This document shows, piece by piece, positions 1-9,384 of a stretch of 64,000 nt of DNA. Every line of letters starts with the position of its first letter. The first letter of the stretch is position 1. The DNA comes from Sophora flavescens (taxonomy: Eukaryota > Streptophyta > Magnoliopsida > Fabales > Fabaceae), in assembly GCA_030762895.1 (NCBI GenBank), contig CM061066.1:8646047-8710046 (forward strand), written 5' to 3'. The position numbers and the translations under genes were made by a program. The notes under the pieces are model-generated. The model did not search any database and was not told where the DNA came from. It was given only the letters and a program-made list of their open reading frames with translations.

Positions 1-644
1 TTTGAGTTTAAAATAGGGTTTTGGGTCAAAAACATGGTTAGAATTAGGGTTTGGGGTTAAAAAAATTGGGTATTGGGTCCAAATTAAGGTTTTGGCTCAA
101 AATTAGAGTTTAGGGTCTGAATTAAGGTTTTGAGTTAAAAATAGGGTTTTGGGTCAAAAATAGGGTTAAAATTAGGATTTTGGTTTAAAATTAGGGTTTC
201 GGGTCAAAATTAGGGTTCTGGGTCGGATTTAGGGTTTAAGGTTTGAAATTGGGTTGTCAGTTTAAAACAGGGTTTTGGGTCAAAAATAGTTTTAGAATTA
301 GGGTTTTCGTTAAAATTTGGGTTATGGGTCAAAATTAGGTTTTTGGGTCAAATGAAGGTTTTGAGTTAAAAATAGGATTTTGTGTCAAAATAGGGTTAGA
401 ATTAGGGTTTGGGTCAAAACTTGGGATTTGGATCCAAATTTGGGTTTGGAGACCAAATTTGGTTTTGGGTCAAAATTAGGTTTTACGGTTTAAATTAAGG
501 TTTTGAGTTAAAAATAGGGGCTGGGGTCAAAAATAAGGTTAGAATTAGGGTTTTGGGTCAAAATTAGGGCTCTGGGTTAAAATTAGGGTTTTGGGTCAAA
601 ATTAGGGTTTTTGGTACAAAATAAGGTTTTGAGTTAAAAATAGG
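1..644 (+). repeat. Telomere-like satellite, partial monomer left of the LINE
   Basis: G-rich satellite built from subunits of about 19 bp close to TTAGGGTTTTGGGTCAAAA. The class-A marker word GAAATTGGGTTGTCAG lies near 245. The block matches 7387-8000 closely in order and in private variants, so that stretch serves as the uninterrupted version. A pair of CCAAATTTGG palindromes sits at 434-443 and 453-462. The satellite stops at 644, inside the word GTTAAAAATAGG, where LINE sequence begins. No gene is seen. Confidence 0.9.
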
Positions 645-2235
645 CTAGCACCTTTGTAATGATTTTAAGTTGAAAATTGGCTAAAGCAATAGGTCTATAG
701 TCTTCAATTCTATCAGCATGTGGCATTTTTGGAATCAGAACTACCAGATTGGAATTCATGTTAGGCAAGAGCCAATTCTGAGCAAAAAATTGATTGACTG
801 CCCTACACACATCAGTGCCAATAATATCCCAGTAGGATTGGTAGAAACAACCACCAAAGCCATCAGGACCAGGTGCACCCTCACCATTCATTGCAAAGAC
901 AGCATTCTTTAATTCCTCCATAGAAGGCGGCCTTGTCAACAAACTGTTTTCTTCAGCTGTAACAGCATTGGGAATAACCCTGTTTATGAGATCATTAGGT
1001 TGACAATCATTAGGGACTGCATACAGATTTGAGAAGAAGTCAATGACATGGTTAGTCAAGCCCCCTGCATCATCAATGATAGCATCTCCACACTTAAGCA
1101 TACTCAAAGATTTAGCAGCATATCTGGTTTTTGCAATTCTATGAAAAAAAGCAGTGTTTCTGTCCCCTTGGCAATGCCAATCAACCCTGGATTTTTCTCT
1201 CCAAAACTCCTCTTCAAACAGAAGAGCCTGCTGCAATTCAGTTTGTGCTAGAACTTCTTGCTCCATGAGATCATCACTCACACCTCTGGAATGAATGAGT
1301 TGCTGGACCGAATCCACAGCAGCCAAGGCAGCCTCAACTCTGTGATGCACATTCCCAAAAACCAGCTTGTTCCAATTTTTTAGTTCAACTTTTAAGGATT
1401 TCAGCTTCTGTGAGAGAACATACATTGGACAGCCATACACAGGCTTGCACCACACTTCCTTAATGAGCCTATAACAATCCGGATGACCAATCCACATTTT
1501 ATGAAATTTAAAAGCAGAAGGGAAGGACTGAGCCGATCTAGAGCAGGTTACCATTATGGGAAAGTGGTCAGACTGAGATCTAATCAAGGTACAGCAATAG
1601 GTGGAGTTCCAATTGTCTAGCCAAGCTTCATTACAAAGGGATCTATCCAGTCGTTTTTCAGTGTGAGCAGACCCCCTTCTCCTATTACTCCAAGTAAAAC
1701 TGGCTCCTCTAGTAGGGAGATGGATCAGGCTGGCTGCATCAGTGAAGTTCTTAAAGTCTTCACAAGCAGCCTTGAGAGGTAAGGAAGAGCCTCTAACTTC
1801 ATGGGATCCCAAAACATAATTAAAATCACCAAGGATGCACCAAGGCCCAGGATTGTTGACCTGCAGACTAATTAATTCTGTCCAAAGGGATCTCCTAGAG
1901 AGATGAGAAGTATTAGCATAAATAGCTGAGACAAAAAAATCTTTTCCATCTATGTTTATCTGAAATGAACACTGCTGAGTAGAGCATGACAGAGAGGTAG
2001 GAGATAACTGGATACTACATAACCCCCATATGTTTGGCAGAAGACTACCCCTATCATTTAGACAAAAAACCTTTAAGTTAAGCTGCCTCCAAAAGGAGTC
2101 TGAAACATCAGAAACCTTGATCCACGGCTCAGAAATGAAGACAAAATCTGGTTTGTTAGCCATACAGAAATTCTTGAAAACCAACCTTGTACTAGGATTT
2201 CCAAAACCCCTACAATTCCAATATATGATTTTCAT
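634..2235 (-). pseudogene. LINE ORF2, endonuclease plus start of reverse transcriptase (truncated)
   Basis: 533 codons are open, but the family normally has well over 1,000. The N-terminal AP-like endonuclease would nick target DNA for target-primed reverse transcription. Visible active-site residues are N7 (YWNCRG), E36 (SEPW), D137 and N139 (GDFN), and D223 and H224 (SDHFP). The family-typical SFTWSNRR and RLDR words lie near residues 179-200. A linker follows, then the first RT blocks: APGPDGF at 454-460, VVLIPK at 498-503 and DYRPIALANFQLKI at 512-525. The reading frame crosses into satellite after A531; the last residues Y and F and the stop codon come from satellite sequence. The YxDD catalytic box, thumb and C-terminal zinc finger are absent, so no RT activity is expected. 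The endonuclease part shows no obvious missing catalytic residue. The start ATG overlaps the ORF1 stop. Confidence 0.9.
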
Positions 2236-2237
2236 TA
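2232..2237 (-). promoter_or_regulatory. TAATGA stop/start overlap between ORF1 and ORF2
   Basis: On the minus strand the ORF1 stop TAA (2237-2235) and the ORF2 start ATG (2235-2233) share one base, giving TAATGA. The same hexamer is known from the silkworm telomeric LINE SART1, where termination-reinitiation makes the second protein. A similar coupling here is inference. Confidence 0.7.
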
Positions 2238-3905
2238 GGCAAACTGTGTAGGTCCACCCCTTAATCGGGCAAAGGTTTTTTCCTGCTGTGCTGCCTTAGC
2301 AGCCTTTTGCCTTAATTTTTTCTTCTTAGACTTAGAAATGACATTTGAAAAATCATCTTCTTGAGAGGTCAAGAGGTATTTACTAGGGTCAGCCCTTCCA
2401 GTTAGAGGGGGCTGAGTCACCCCAATGGCAACATCAAGATTGTCTTCCTCATGACCCCAAAACCGGCTGACAATTTGCAAATCAGAAGTCACAACTTGAT
2501 TCCTGATATCACTGTCAGGAGTGACACTAATAGTGCAACTCCCTAAAGGCTTTGTAACAAGAGGAATATTACCTTGAGGAGGCACAGAGATCTCTTTGCC
2601 TGCAAACAAAACCTGATCATTGTGCTGTGAAGGGGAGCAGTCCACAGGAGTATCTGCCACAAAGGTCCCAGTACTGGAGACAGACTGTTGGATAGGAGAG
2701 ATGGGCTCACATTCTGCAGGAGAGTGTTGCATGACCCCACAGATAGGTGAAAGCACCTCTGCCACATTCAAAGGATCCGAGGGCTGAACAAATCCTAGAA
2801 GAGGATTAGTGGAAACTTGAGCTTCAGGCTCAGTGCATGGGACATTATTAACTCCCAAAAAATCATCCGGTGCATTGACTGTCTCCACAGAGATTAAGTT
2901 GGATTTGCTGGTGCCTGCCACCTGAACCAAATTTGGTTCAATACTATGATCTGCATAAGCAACTCCTTTGCCTTTATCCCCAGTACTCCTTGCTGTTTCC
3001 TTCGGGGTCTCAGTATTTCCTTGATTTGTTTTTGGCACATATTGCACTACCTTTTTTGGAGGATTTTTCTGAACAACATTCAAGTCCTTTGGAGCCGAAG
3101 ATCCTCCTGATTTATGCTTTCTGCAATTAGCACTGGAGTGGCCAATTATCTTGAAGGATGAGCAGAATGATGGGAGTCGCTCATATTCTATATCAACAAA
3201 GAAAGCGAAGTCTTCTCTCTCCACAAGGATCCTATCTCGCAGATCCACAGTAAGATCAATCTCAATGAGGATTCTAGCAAAGTGGCCGAAAGATCTTGTC
3301 ATAGTAACTTCATCTAATGCAATTGGCACACCAATACCACCACCAATCTCGAACAAGATCTTTGGCCGCCAATATTCTCGGGGCAAACCATGGAGCCGGA
3401 CCCAACATTGTGCATGGGTTTGACGTAAGGTATTAGGGTTAAAATCCGGGATCCAAGATGACAATCTCAGCACACCAGGGTTCAAATTCCAAACCCCAGC
3501 AGATCTGATTCGGCGTTGATCCTCTAAGGAGGAGAAACTGAACTCATAGAAGCCTTTTCCCAGCGAAACTACAGACCATGTAGCGATAGGTTTCCAAACC
3601 TTGAGAAGCTTGGATCGCAAGTCACCCAGTTTTATTGGAGAATCTCCCTTGGACAGGATGAGACGACCATGGACGAGGTTTTGGCATTCTTGGACACCAG
3701 CCTGGTATTCAGATTCAGAAATCTTTATCGCCCATTTGTCACCCTTCAAGCAAGGTTTTGGAAGTTGGTTAATAGGGATGTCAAAAGAAGTAGAAACCGC
3801 CTGTGCGAAGGTCTTTTTTGGAGGCGGAGCAGGACAATTCGAAGGATAAGAAAGGGGAGCAAGGAAACTCCATGGAACAATAGGATCGTTAGCCATGAAG
3901 ATCAT
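2235..3905 (-). CDS. LINE ORF1 protein, DUF4283-like with damaged CCHC zinc knuckle
   Basis: 556 residues, uninterrupted. In plant LINEs this protein binds element RNA and forms the ribonucleoprotein with ORF2 protein. A proline-rich N-terminus is followed by a DUF4283-like region at about residues 58-200 (KWAIKISE, VVSLGKGFYEFSF, WVRLHGLPREYW). A zinc-knuckle position comes next at 248-261. The CX2CX4HX4C pattern has C248, H256 and C261, but the second cysteine is F251, so metal binding is probably weakened. The rest is a long low-complexity tail rich in S, P and V, ending in a basic stretch (KSKKKKLRQKAAKAAQQEK). M1 and M4 are both possible starts; M4 gives MAND. The stop shares its last base with the ORF2 start. 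Nothing here points to a cellular gene. Confidence 0.88.
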   Translation of the reverse strand: MIFMANDPIVPWSFLAPLSYPSNCPAPPPKKTFAQAVSTSFDIPINQLPKPCLKGDKWAIKISESEYQAGVQECQNLVHGRLILSKGDSPIKLGDLRSKLLKVWKPIATWSVVSLGKGFYEFSFSSLEDQRRIRSAGVWNLNPGVLRLSSWIPDFNPNTLRQTHAQCWVRLHGLPREYWRPKILFEIGGGIGVPIALDEVTMTRSFGHFARILIEIDLTVDLRDRILVEREDFAFFVDIEYERLPSFCSSFKIIGHSSANCRKHKSGGSSAPKDLNVVQKNPPKKVVQYVPKTNQGNTETPKETARSTGDKGKGVAYADHSIEPNLVQVAGTSKSNLISVETVNAPDDFLGVNNVPCTEPEAQVSTNPLLGFVQPSDPLNVAEVLSPICGVMQHSPAECEPISPIQQSVSSTGTFVADTPVDCSPSQHNDQVLFAGKEISVPPQGNIPLVTKPLGSCTISVTPDSDIRNQVVTSDLQIVSRFWGHEEDNLDVAIGVTQPPLTGRADPSKYLLTSQEDDFSNVISKSKKKKLRQKAAKAAQQEKTFARLRGGPTQFA

Positions 3906-4004
3906 GCAAAACCCTAGAAGATCACTGGAAGAGAAACACTAGCAGAGCCATCTCCCCTAAAGTAAATCAGGTTCAATGTTATTTTCCCAATTTGACACTA
4001 AAAC
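3906..4004 (-). promoter_or_regulatory. LINE 5' leader with telo-box next to the ORF1 start
   Basis: About 99 bases of unique sequence lie between the satellite and the ORF1 ATG and are probably the element's 5' UTR. Three bases upstream of the ATG, at 3916-3909 on the minus strand, is TAGGGTTT (AAACCCTA on the plus strand). This is the plant telo-box often found near transcription starts. No promoter can be defined from the sequence alone. Confidence 0.45.
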
Positions 4005-6773
4005 CGGGTCAAAAACAGTTTTAGAATTAGGGTTTTCGTTAAAATTTGGATTATGGGTCAAAATTAGGTTTTTGGGTCAAATGAAGGTTTTGAGTTAAAA
4101 ATAGGATTTTGTGTCAAAATAGGGTTAGAATTAGGGTTTGGGTCCAAATTTGGGTTTTGGGACCAAATTTGGGTTTTAGGTCAATATTAGGGTTTATGGT
4201 TTAAATTGAGGTTTTGAGTTTAAAATAGGGTTTTGGGTCAAAAATAAGATTAGAATTAGGGTTTTGGGTCAAAATTAGGGCTCTGGGTTAAAATTAGGGT
4301 TTTGGGTCAAAATTAGGGTGTTTGGTACAGATTAGGGTTTTGAGTTAAAAATAGATTTTTGGGTCAAAATAGGGTTAGAATTAGGGTTTTGGGTTAAAAT
4401 TAGGGTCCTGGGTCAAAATTAGGGTTTCGGGTCAAAATTAGGGTTAGGGTCAAAATTAGGGTTTTGGGTTTGAAGTAGGGTTTTGGGTCAAAAATAGGGT
4501 TAGAATTAGGGTTTTTTGTCAAAAATAGGGCTTTGGGTTACAATTAGGGTTTAGTATCAAAATTAGGGTTTAGGGTTTGAATTAGGGTTTTGAGTTAAAA
4601 ATAGGGATTTGGGTCAAAAATCGGGTTAGAATTAAGGTTTTTGGTCAAAATTAGGGTTATGGGTTAAATTAGGGTATTGGTTTAAAATTAGGGTTTCGAG
4701 TTAAAATTAGGGTTCTGGGTCAAAATTAGGGTTTAGGGTTTGAATTAGGGTTAAAATTAGGGTTTTGGTTAAAATTAGAGCTCTGGGTCAATTTTAGGGT
4801 CCAAATTAGGATTTAGGGTTTGAATTAGGTTGAGTTTAAAATAGGGTTTTGGGTCAAAAATAGGGTTAGAATTAGGGTTTTGGGTTAAAATTAGGGTTTT
4901 GAGTTAAATTTAGGGTTTTGGAAAAATTAGGGTTCTGGGTCAAATTTAGGGTTTAGGTTCAAAATTAGGGTTTAGTGTTTGAATTAGGGTTTTGAGTTTA
5001 AAATAGGGTTTTGGGTCAAAAATACGGTTAGAATTAGGGTTTGGGGTTAAAATTTGGGTATTGGGTCCAAATTAGGGTTTTGGCTCAAAATTAAAGTTTA
5101 GGGTTTGAATTAAGTTTTTGAGTTAAAAATAGGGTTTTGGTTCAAAAGTAGGGTTAGAATTAGGGTTTTGGTTTAAAATTAGGGCTTTGGGTAACAATTA
5201 GGGTTTTGGGTTAATATTAGTGTTTAGGTTCAAAATTAGGGTTTAGGGTTTGAATTAGGGTTTTGAGTTTAAAATAGGGTTTTCGGTCAAAATTAGGGAT
5301 TTGGTGTTAAATTATGGTTTTAGGTCAAGGTTTGAACTAGGGTTTTGAGTTAAAAGTAGGGTTTTGTTTCCAAAATAGTGTTAAAATTAGGGTTTTGGGT
5401 TAAAATTTAGGGTTTCGGGTCAAAATTAGGGTTTATGATTTGAATTAGGGTAAGAATTAGGCTTTTGGGTAAAATTAGGGTTTCGGGTCATAATTAGGGT
5501 TCTGTGTCAAATTTAGGGTTTTGGGTCCAAATTAGGTTTTAGGGTTTGAATTAGATTTTGAGTTTAAAAAAGGGTTTTGGGTCAAAAATTGGATTTGAAT
5601 TAGGGTTTTGTGTTAAAAATATTGTTTTGGGAAAAATTAGGGTTCTGGGTCAAATTTAAGGTTCAGGACCATAATTACGGTTTAGGGTTTGCATTAGGGT
5701 TTTGAGTTTAAAATAGGGTTTTGGATCAAAATAGGGTTAGAATTAGGGTTTTGGGTCAAAACCTGGGTTTTGGGTCCAAATTTGGGTTTTTGGTCAAAAT
5801 TAGGGTTTAGGGTTTAAATTAAGGTTTTGTGTTAAAAATAGGGTTTTGGGTTAGAATTAGGGTTTTGGGTCAAAATTAGGGCTTTGGGTTAAAATTAGGG
5901 TTTTGGGTCAAAATTAGGGTTTTTGGTACAAATTCAGGTTTTGAGTTAAAAATAGGTTTTGGGGTCAAAAATAGGGTTAGAATTAGGGTTTTGGGTTAAC
6001 ATTAGGGTTCTGGGTCAAAATTTGGGCTTAGGGTTGGAATTAGGGTTTCGGGTCAAAAATAGGGTTAGAATTAATGTATTTTGTCAAAATTAGGGCTTTG
6101 GGTTACAATTAGGGTTTAGTATCAAAATTAGGGTTTAGGGTTTGAATTAGGGTTTTGAGTTAAAAATAGGGTTTTGGGTCAAAAATCGGGTTAGAATTAA
6201 GGTTTTTTTGTCAAAATTAGGGTTTTGGGTAAAAATTAGGGTTTTGGTTTAAAATTAGGGTTTCGTGTTAAAATTAGGGTTCTGGGTCAAAATTAGGGTT
6301 TAGGGTTAGAATTAGGGTTATGGATAAAATTAGGGTTCTGGGTCAATTTTAGGGTCCAAATTAGGGTTTAGGGTTTGAATTAGGTTTTGAGTTTAAAATA
6401 TGGTTTTGGGTCAAAATTAGGGTTAGAATTAGGGTTTTGGGTTAAAATTAGGGTTTTGGGTTAAAATTAGGGTTCTGGGTCAAATTTTGGGTTTAGGTTC
6501 AAAATTAGGGTTTAGTGTTTGAATTAGGGTTTTCAGTTTAAAATAGGGTTTGGGGTCAAAAATAAGGTTAAAATTAGGGTTTGGGGTTAAAAAATTTGGG
6601 TGTTGGGTCCAAATTAGGGTTTTGGCACAAAATTAGTGTTTAGGGTTTGAATTAAGGTTTTGAGTTAAAAATAGGGTTTTGGGTCAAAAATAGGGTTAGA
6701 AATAGGGTTTTGGTTTAAAATTAGGGTTTTGGGTCAAAATTAGGGTTTGGATCGGATTTAGGGTTTAAGGTTT
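4005..6773 (+). repeat. Diverged telomere-like satellite right of the LINE
   Basis: Same subunit as elsewhere, but the order of variants is less regular and the GAAATTGGGTTGTCAG marker is absent until 6774. The first 345 bases or so (4005-4352) repeat the segment found left of the LINE at 281-644, including its AAATGAAGG variant. No gene is seen. Confidence 0.85.
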
Positions 6774-7629
6774 GAAATTGGGTTGTCAGTTTAAAACAGG
6801 GTTTTGGGTCAAAAATAGTTTTAGAATTAGGGTTTCGTTAAAATTTGGGTTATGGGTCAAAATTAGGATTTTGGGTCAAACGAGGGTTTTGAGTTAAAAA
6901 TAGGATTTTGTGTCAAAATAGGGTTAGAATTAGGGTTTGGGTCAAAACTTGGGTTTTTGGTCCAAATTTGGGTTTTGGTGCCAAATTTGGGTTTTGGGTC
7001 AAAATTAGGGTTTACGGTTTAAATTAAGGTGTTGAGTTAAAAATAGGGTTTTGGGTCAAAAATAAGGTTAGAATTAGGGCTCTGGGTCAAAATTAGGGCT
7101 CTGGGTTAAAATTAGGGTTTTGGGTCAAAATTAGGGTTTAGGGTTAGAATTAGGGTTTTGGTTAAAATTAGCATTCTGGGTCAATTTTAGGGTCCAAATT
7201 AGGGTTTAGGGTTTGAATTAGGTTTTGAGTTTAAAATACGGTTTTCGGTCATAAATAGGGTTAGAATTAGGGTTTTGGGTTAAAATTAGGGTTTTGAGTT
7301 AAAATTAGGGTTTTGGAAAAATTATGGTTCTGAGTCAAATTTAGGGTTTAGGTTCAAAATTAGGGTTTAGGATTTGAATTAGGGTTTTGAGTTTAAAATA
7401 GGGTTTTGGGTCAAAAATATGGTTAGAATTAGGGTTTGGAGTTAAAAAAATTGGGTATTGGGTCCAAATTAAGGTTTTGGCTCAAAATTAGATTTTAGGG
7501 TTTGAATTAAGGTTTTGAGTTAAAAATAGGGTTTTGGGTCAAAAATAGGGTTAAATTTAGGATTTTGGTTTAAAATTAGGGTTTCGGGTCAAAATTAGGG
7601 TTCTGGGTCGGATTTAGGGTTTAAGGTTT
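6774..7629 (+). repeat. Satellite monomer, class A (856 bp)
   Basis: Starts at the class-A marker GAAATTGGGTTGTCAG. Spacing to the next marker is 856 bp, which is 45 subunits of 19 bp. It carries the class-C-like words CAAACGAGGG and GGTTTTTGGTCC downstream, so it is a mixed monomer. Confidence 0.75.
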
Positions 7630-9384
7630 GAAATTGGGTTGTCAGTTTAAAACAGGGTTTTGGGTCAAAAATAGTTTTAGAATTAGGGTTTTCGTTAAAA
7701 TTTGGGTTATGGGTCAAAATTAGGTTTTTGGGTCAAATGAAGGTTTTGAGTTAATAATAGGATTTTGTGTCAAAATATGGTTAGAATTAGGGTTTGGGTC
7801 AAAACTTTGGATTTGGGTCCAAATTTGGGTTTTGAGACCAAATTTGGTTTTGGGTCAAAATTAGTGTTTACGGTTTAAATTAAGGTTAGAATTAGGGTTT
7901 TGGGTCAAAATTAGGGCTCTGGGTTAAAATTAGGGTTTTGGGTCAAAATTAGGGTTTTTGGTACAAAATAAGGTTTTGAGTTAAAAATAGGTTTTTGGGT
8001 CCAAAATAGGGTTATAATTAGGGTTTTGGGTTAAAATTAGGGTTCTGGGTCAAAATTAGCGCTTAGGGTTAGAATTAGGGTTTCGGGTCAAAATCAGGGT
8101 TCAGGGTCAGATTTAGGGTTAGGGTCAAAATTAGGGTTTTGGGTTTGAAGTAGCGTTTTGGGTCAAAAATACGGTTAGAATTAGGGTTTTGGGTTAAAAT
8201 TATGGTTTTGAGTTAAAATTAGGGTTTTGGAAAAATTAGGGTTCTGGGTCAAATTTACGGTTTAGGTTCATAATTAGTGTTTAGGGTTTTGAGTTTAAAA
8301 TAGGGTTTTGGGTCAAAAATAAGGTTAGAATTAGGGTTTGGGGTTAAAAAATTTGGGTATTGGGAAATTAGGGTTTTGGCTCAAAATTAGTGTTTAGTGT
8401 TTGAATTAAGGTTTTGAGTTAAAAATAGGGTTTTGGGTCAAAAATAGTGTTAGAATTAGGGTTTTGGTTTAAAATTAGGGTTTCGGGTCAAAATTAGGTT
8501 TCTGGGTCGGATTTAGGGTTTAAGGCTTGAAATTGGGTTATCAGTTTAAAACAGGGTTTTGGGTCAAAAATAGTTTTAGAATTAGGGTTTCGTTAAAATT
8601 CGGGTTATGGGTCAAAATTAGGTTTTTGGGTCAAACGAGGGTTTTGAGTTAAAAATAGGATTTTGTGTCAAAATAGGGTTAGAAATAGGGTTTGGGTCAA
8701 AACTTGGGTTTTTGGTCCAAATTTGGGTTTTGGGACCAAATTTGGGTTTTAGGTCAAAATTAGGGTTTACGGTTTAAATTAAGGTTTTGAGTTAAAAATA
8801 GGTTTTTGGGTCAAAAATAAGGTTAGAATTAGGGTTCTGGGTCAAAATTAGGGCTCTGGGTTAAAATTAGGGTTTTGGGTCAAAATTAGGGTTTAGGGTT
8901 AGAATTAGGGTTTTGGTTAAAATTAGCGTTCTGGGTCAATTTTAGGGTCCAAATTAGGGTTTAGGGTTTGAATTAGGTTTAGAGTTTAAAATAAGGTTTT
9001 GGGTCAAAAATAGGGTTAGAATTAGGGTTTTGGGTTACAATTAGGGTTTTGGGTTAAAATTAGGGTTTTGGAAAAATTAGGGTTCTGAGTCAAATTTAGG
9101 GTTTAGGTTCAAAATTAGGGTTTAGGATTTGAATTAGGGTTTTGAGTTTAAAATAGGGTTTTGGGTCAAAAATATGGTTAGAATTAGGGTTTGGGGTTAA
9201 AAAAATTGGGTATTGGGTCCAAATTAAGGTTTTGGCTCAAAATTAGAGTTTAGGGTTTGAATTAAGGTTTTGAGTTAAAAATAGGGTTTTGGGTCAAAAA
9301 TAGGGTGAAAATTAGGATTTTGGTTGAAAATTAGGGTTTCGGGTCAAAATTAGGGTTCTGGGTCGGATTAAGAGTTTAAGGTTT
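7630..9384 (+). repeat. A-C dimer, 1.755 kb
   Basis: A class-A marker at 7630 and a class-C marker (GAAATTGGGTTATCAG) at 8530. Class C is also recognised by GGGTTTCGTTAAAA and CAAACGAGGG downstream. The next unit has the same two-monomer layout with an almost identical period. Confidence 0.8.

Larger units (their letters stand above)
645..4004 (-). mobile_element. L1-clade LINE (non-LTR retrotransposon), truncated at its 3' end
   Basis: Non-satellite insert of about 3.36 kb read on the minus strand: 5' leader (4004-3906), ORF1 (3905-2235), then ORF2 from 2235 to the left junction. The order ORF1 with a DUF4283-like region and zinc knuckle, then ORF2 with an AP-like endonuclease and reverse transcriptase, is the standard plant L1 layout. 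The element stops at 645 just after the first RT blocks, so most of the RT, any RNase H, the 3' UTR and the poly-A are missing. That is unusual, because LINE copies are normally cut at the 5' end. No short target-site duplication is recognisable. Instead both flanks carry the same satellite segment of about 345-365 bp (281-644 and about 4005-4352). The 5' boundary is uncertain by a few bases because the junction reads ACC then GGGTCAAAAA. Confidence 0.9.

Noticed and set aside
718..3917. Plus-strand open frames over the LINE
   Set aside because: They are shadows of the minus-strand ORF1 and ORF2, which carry the recognisable domains.
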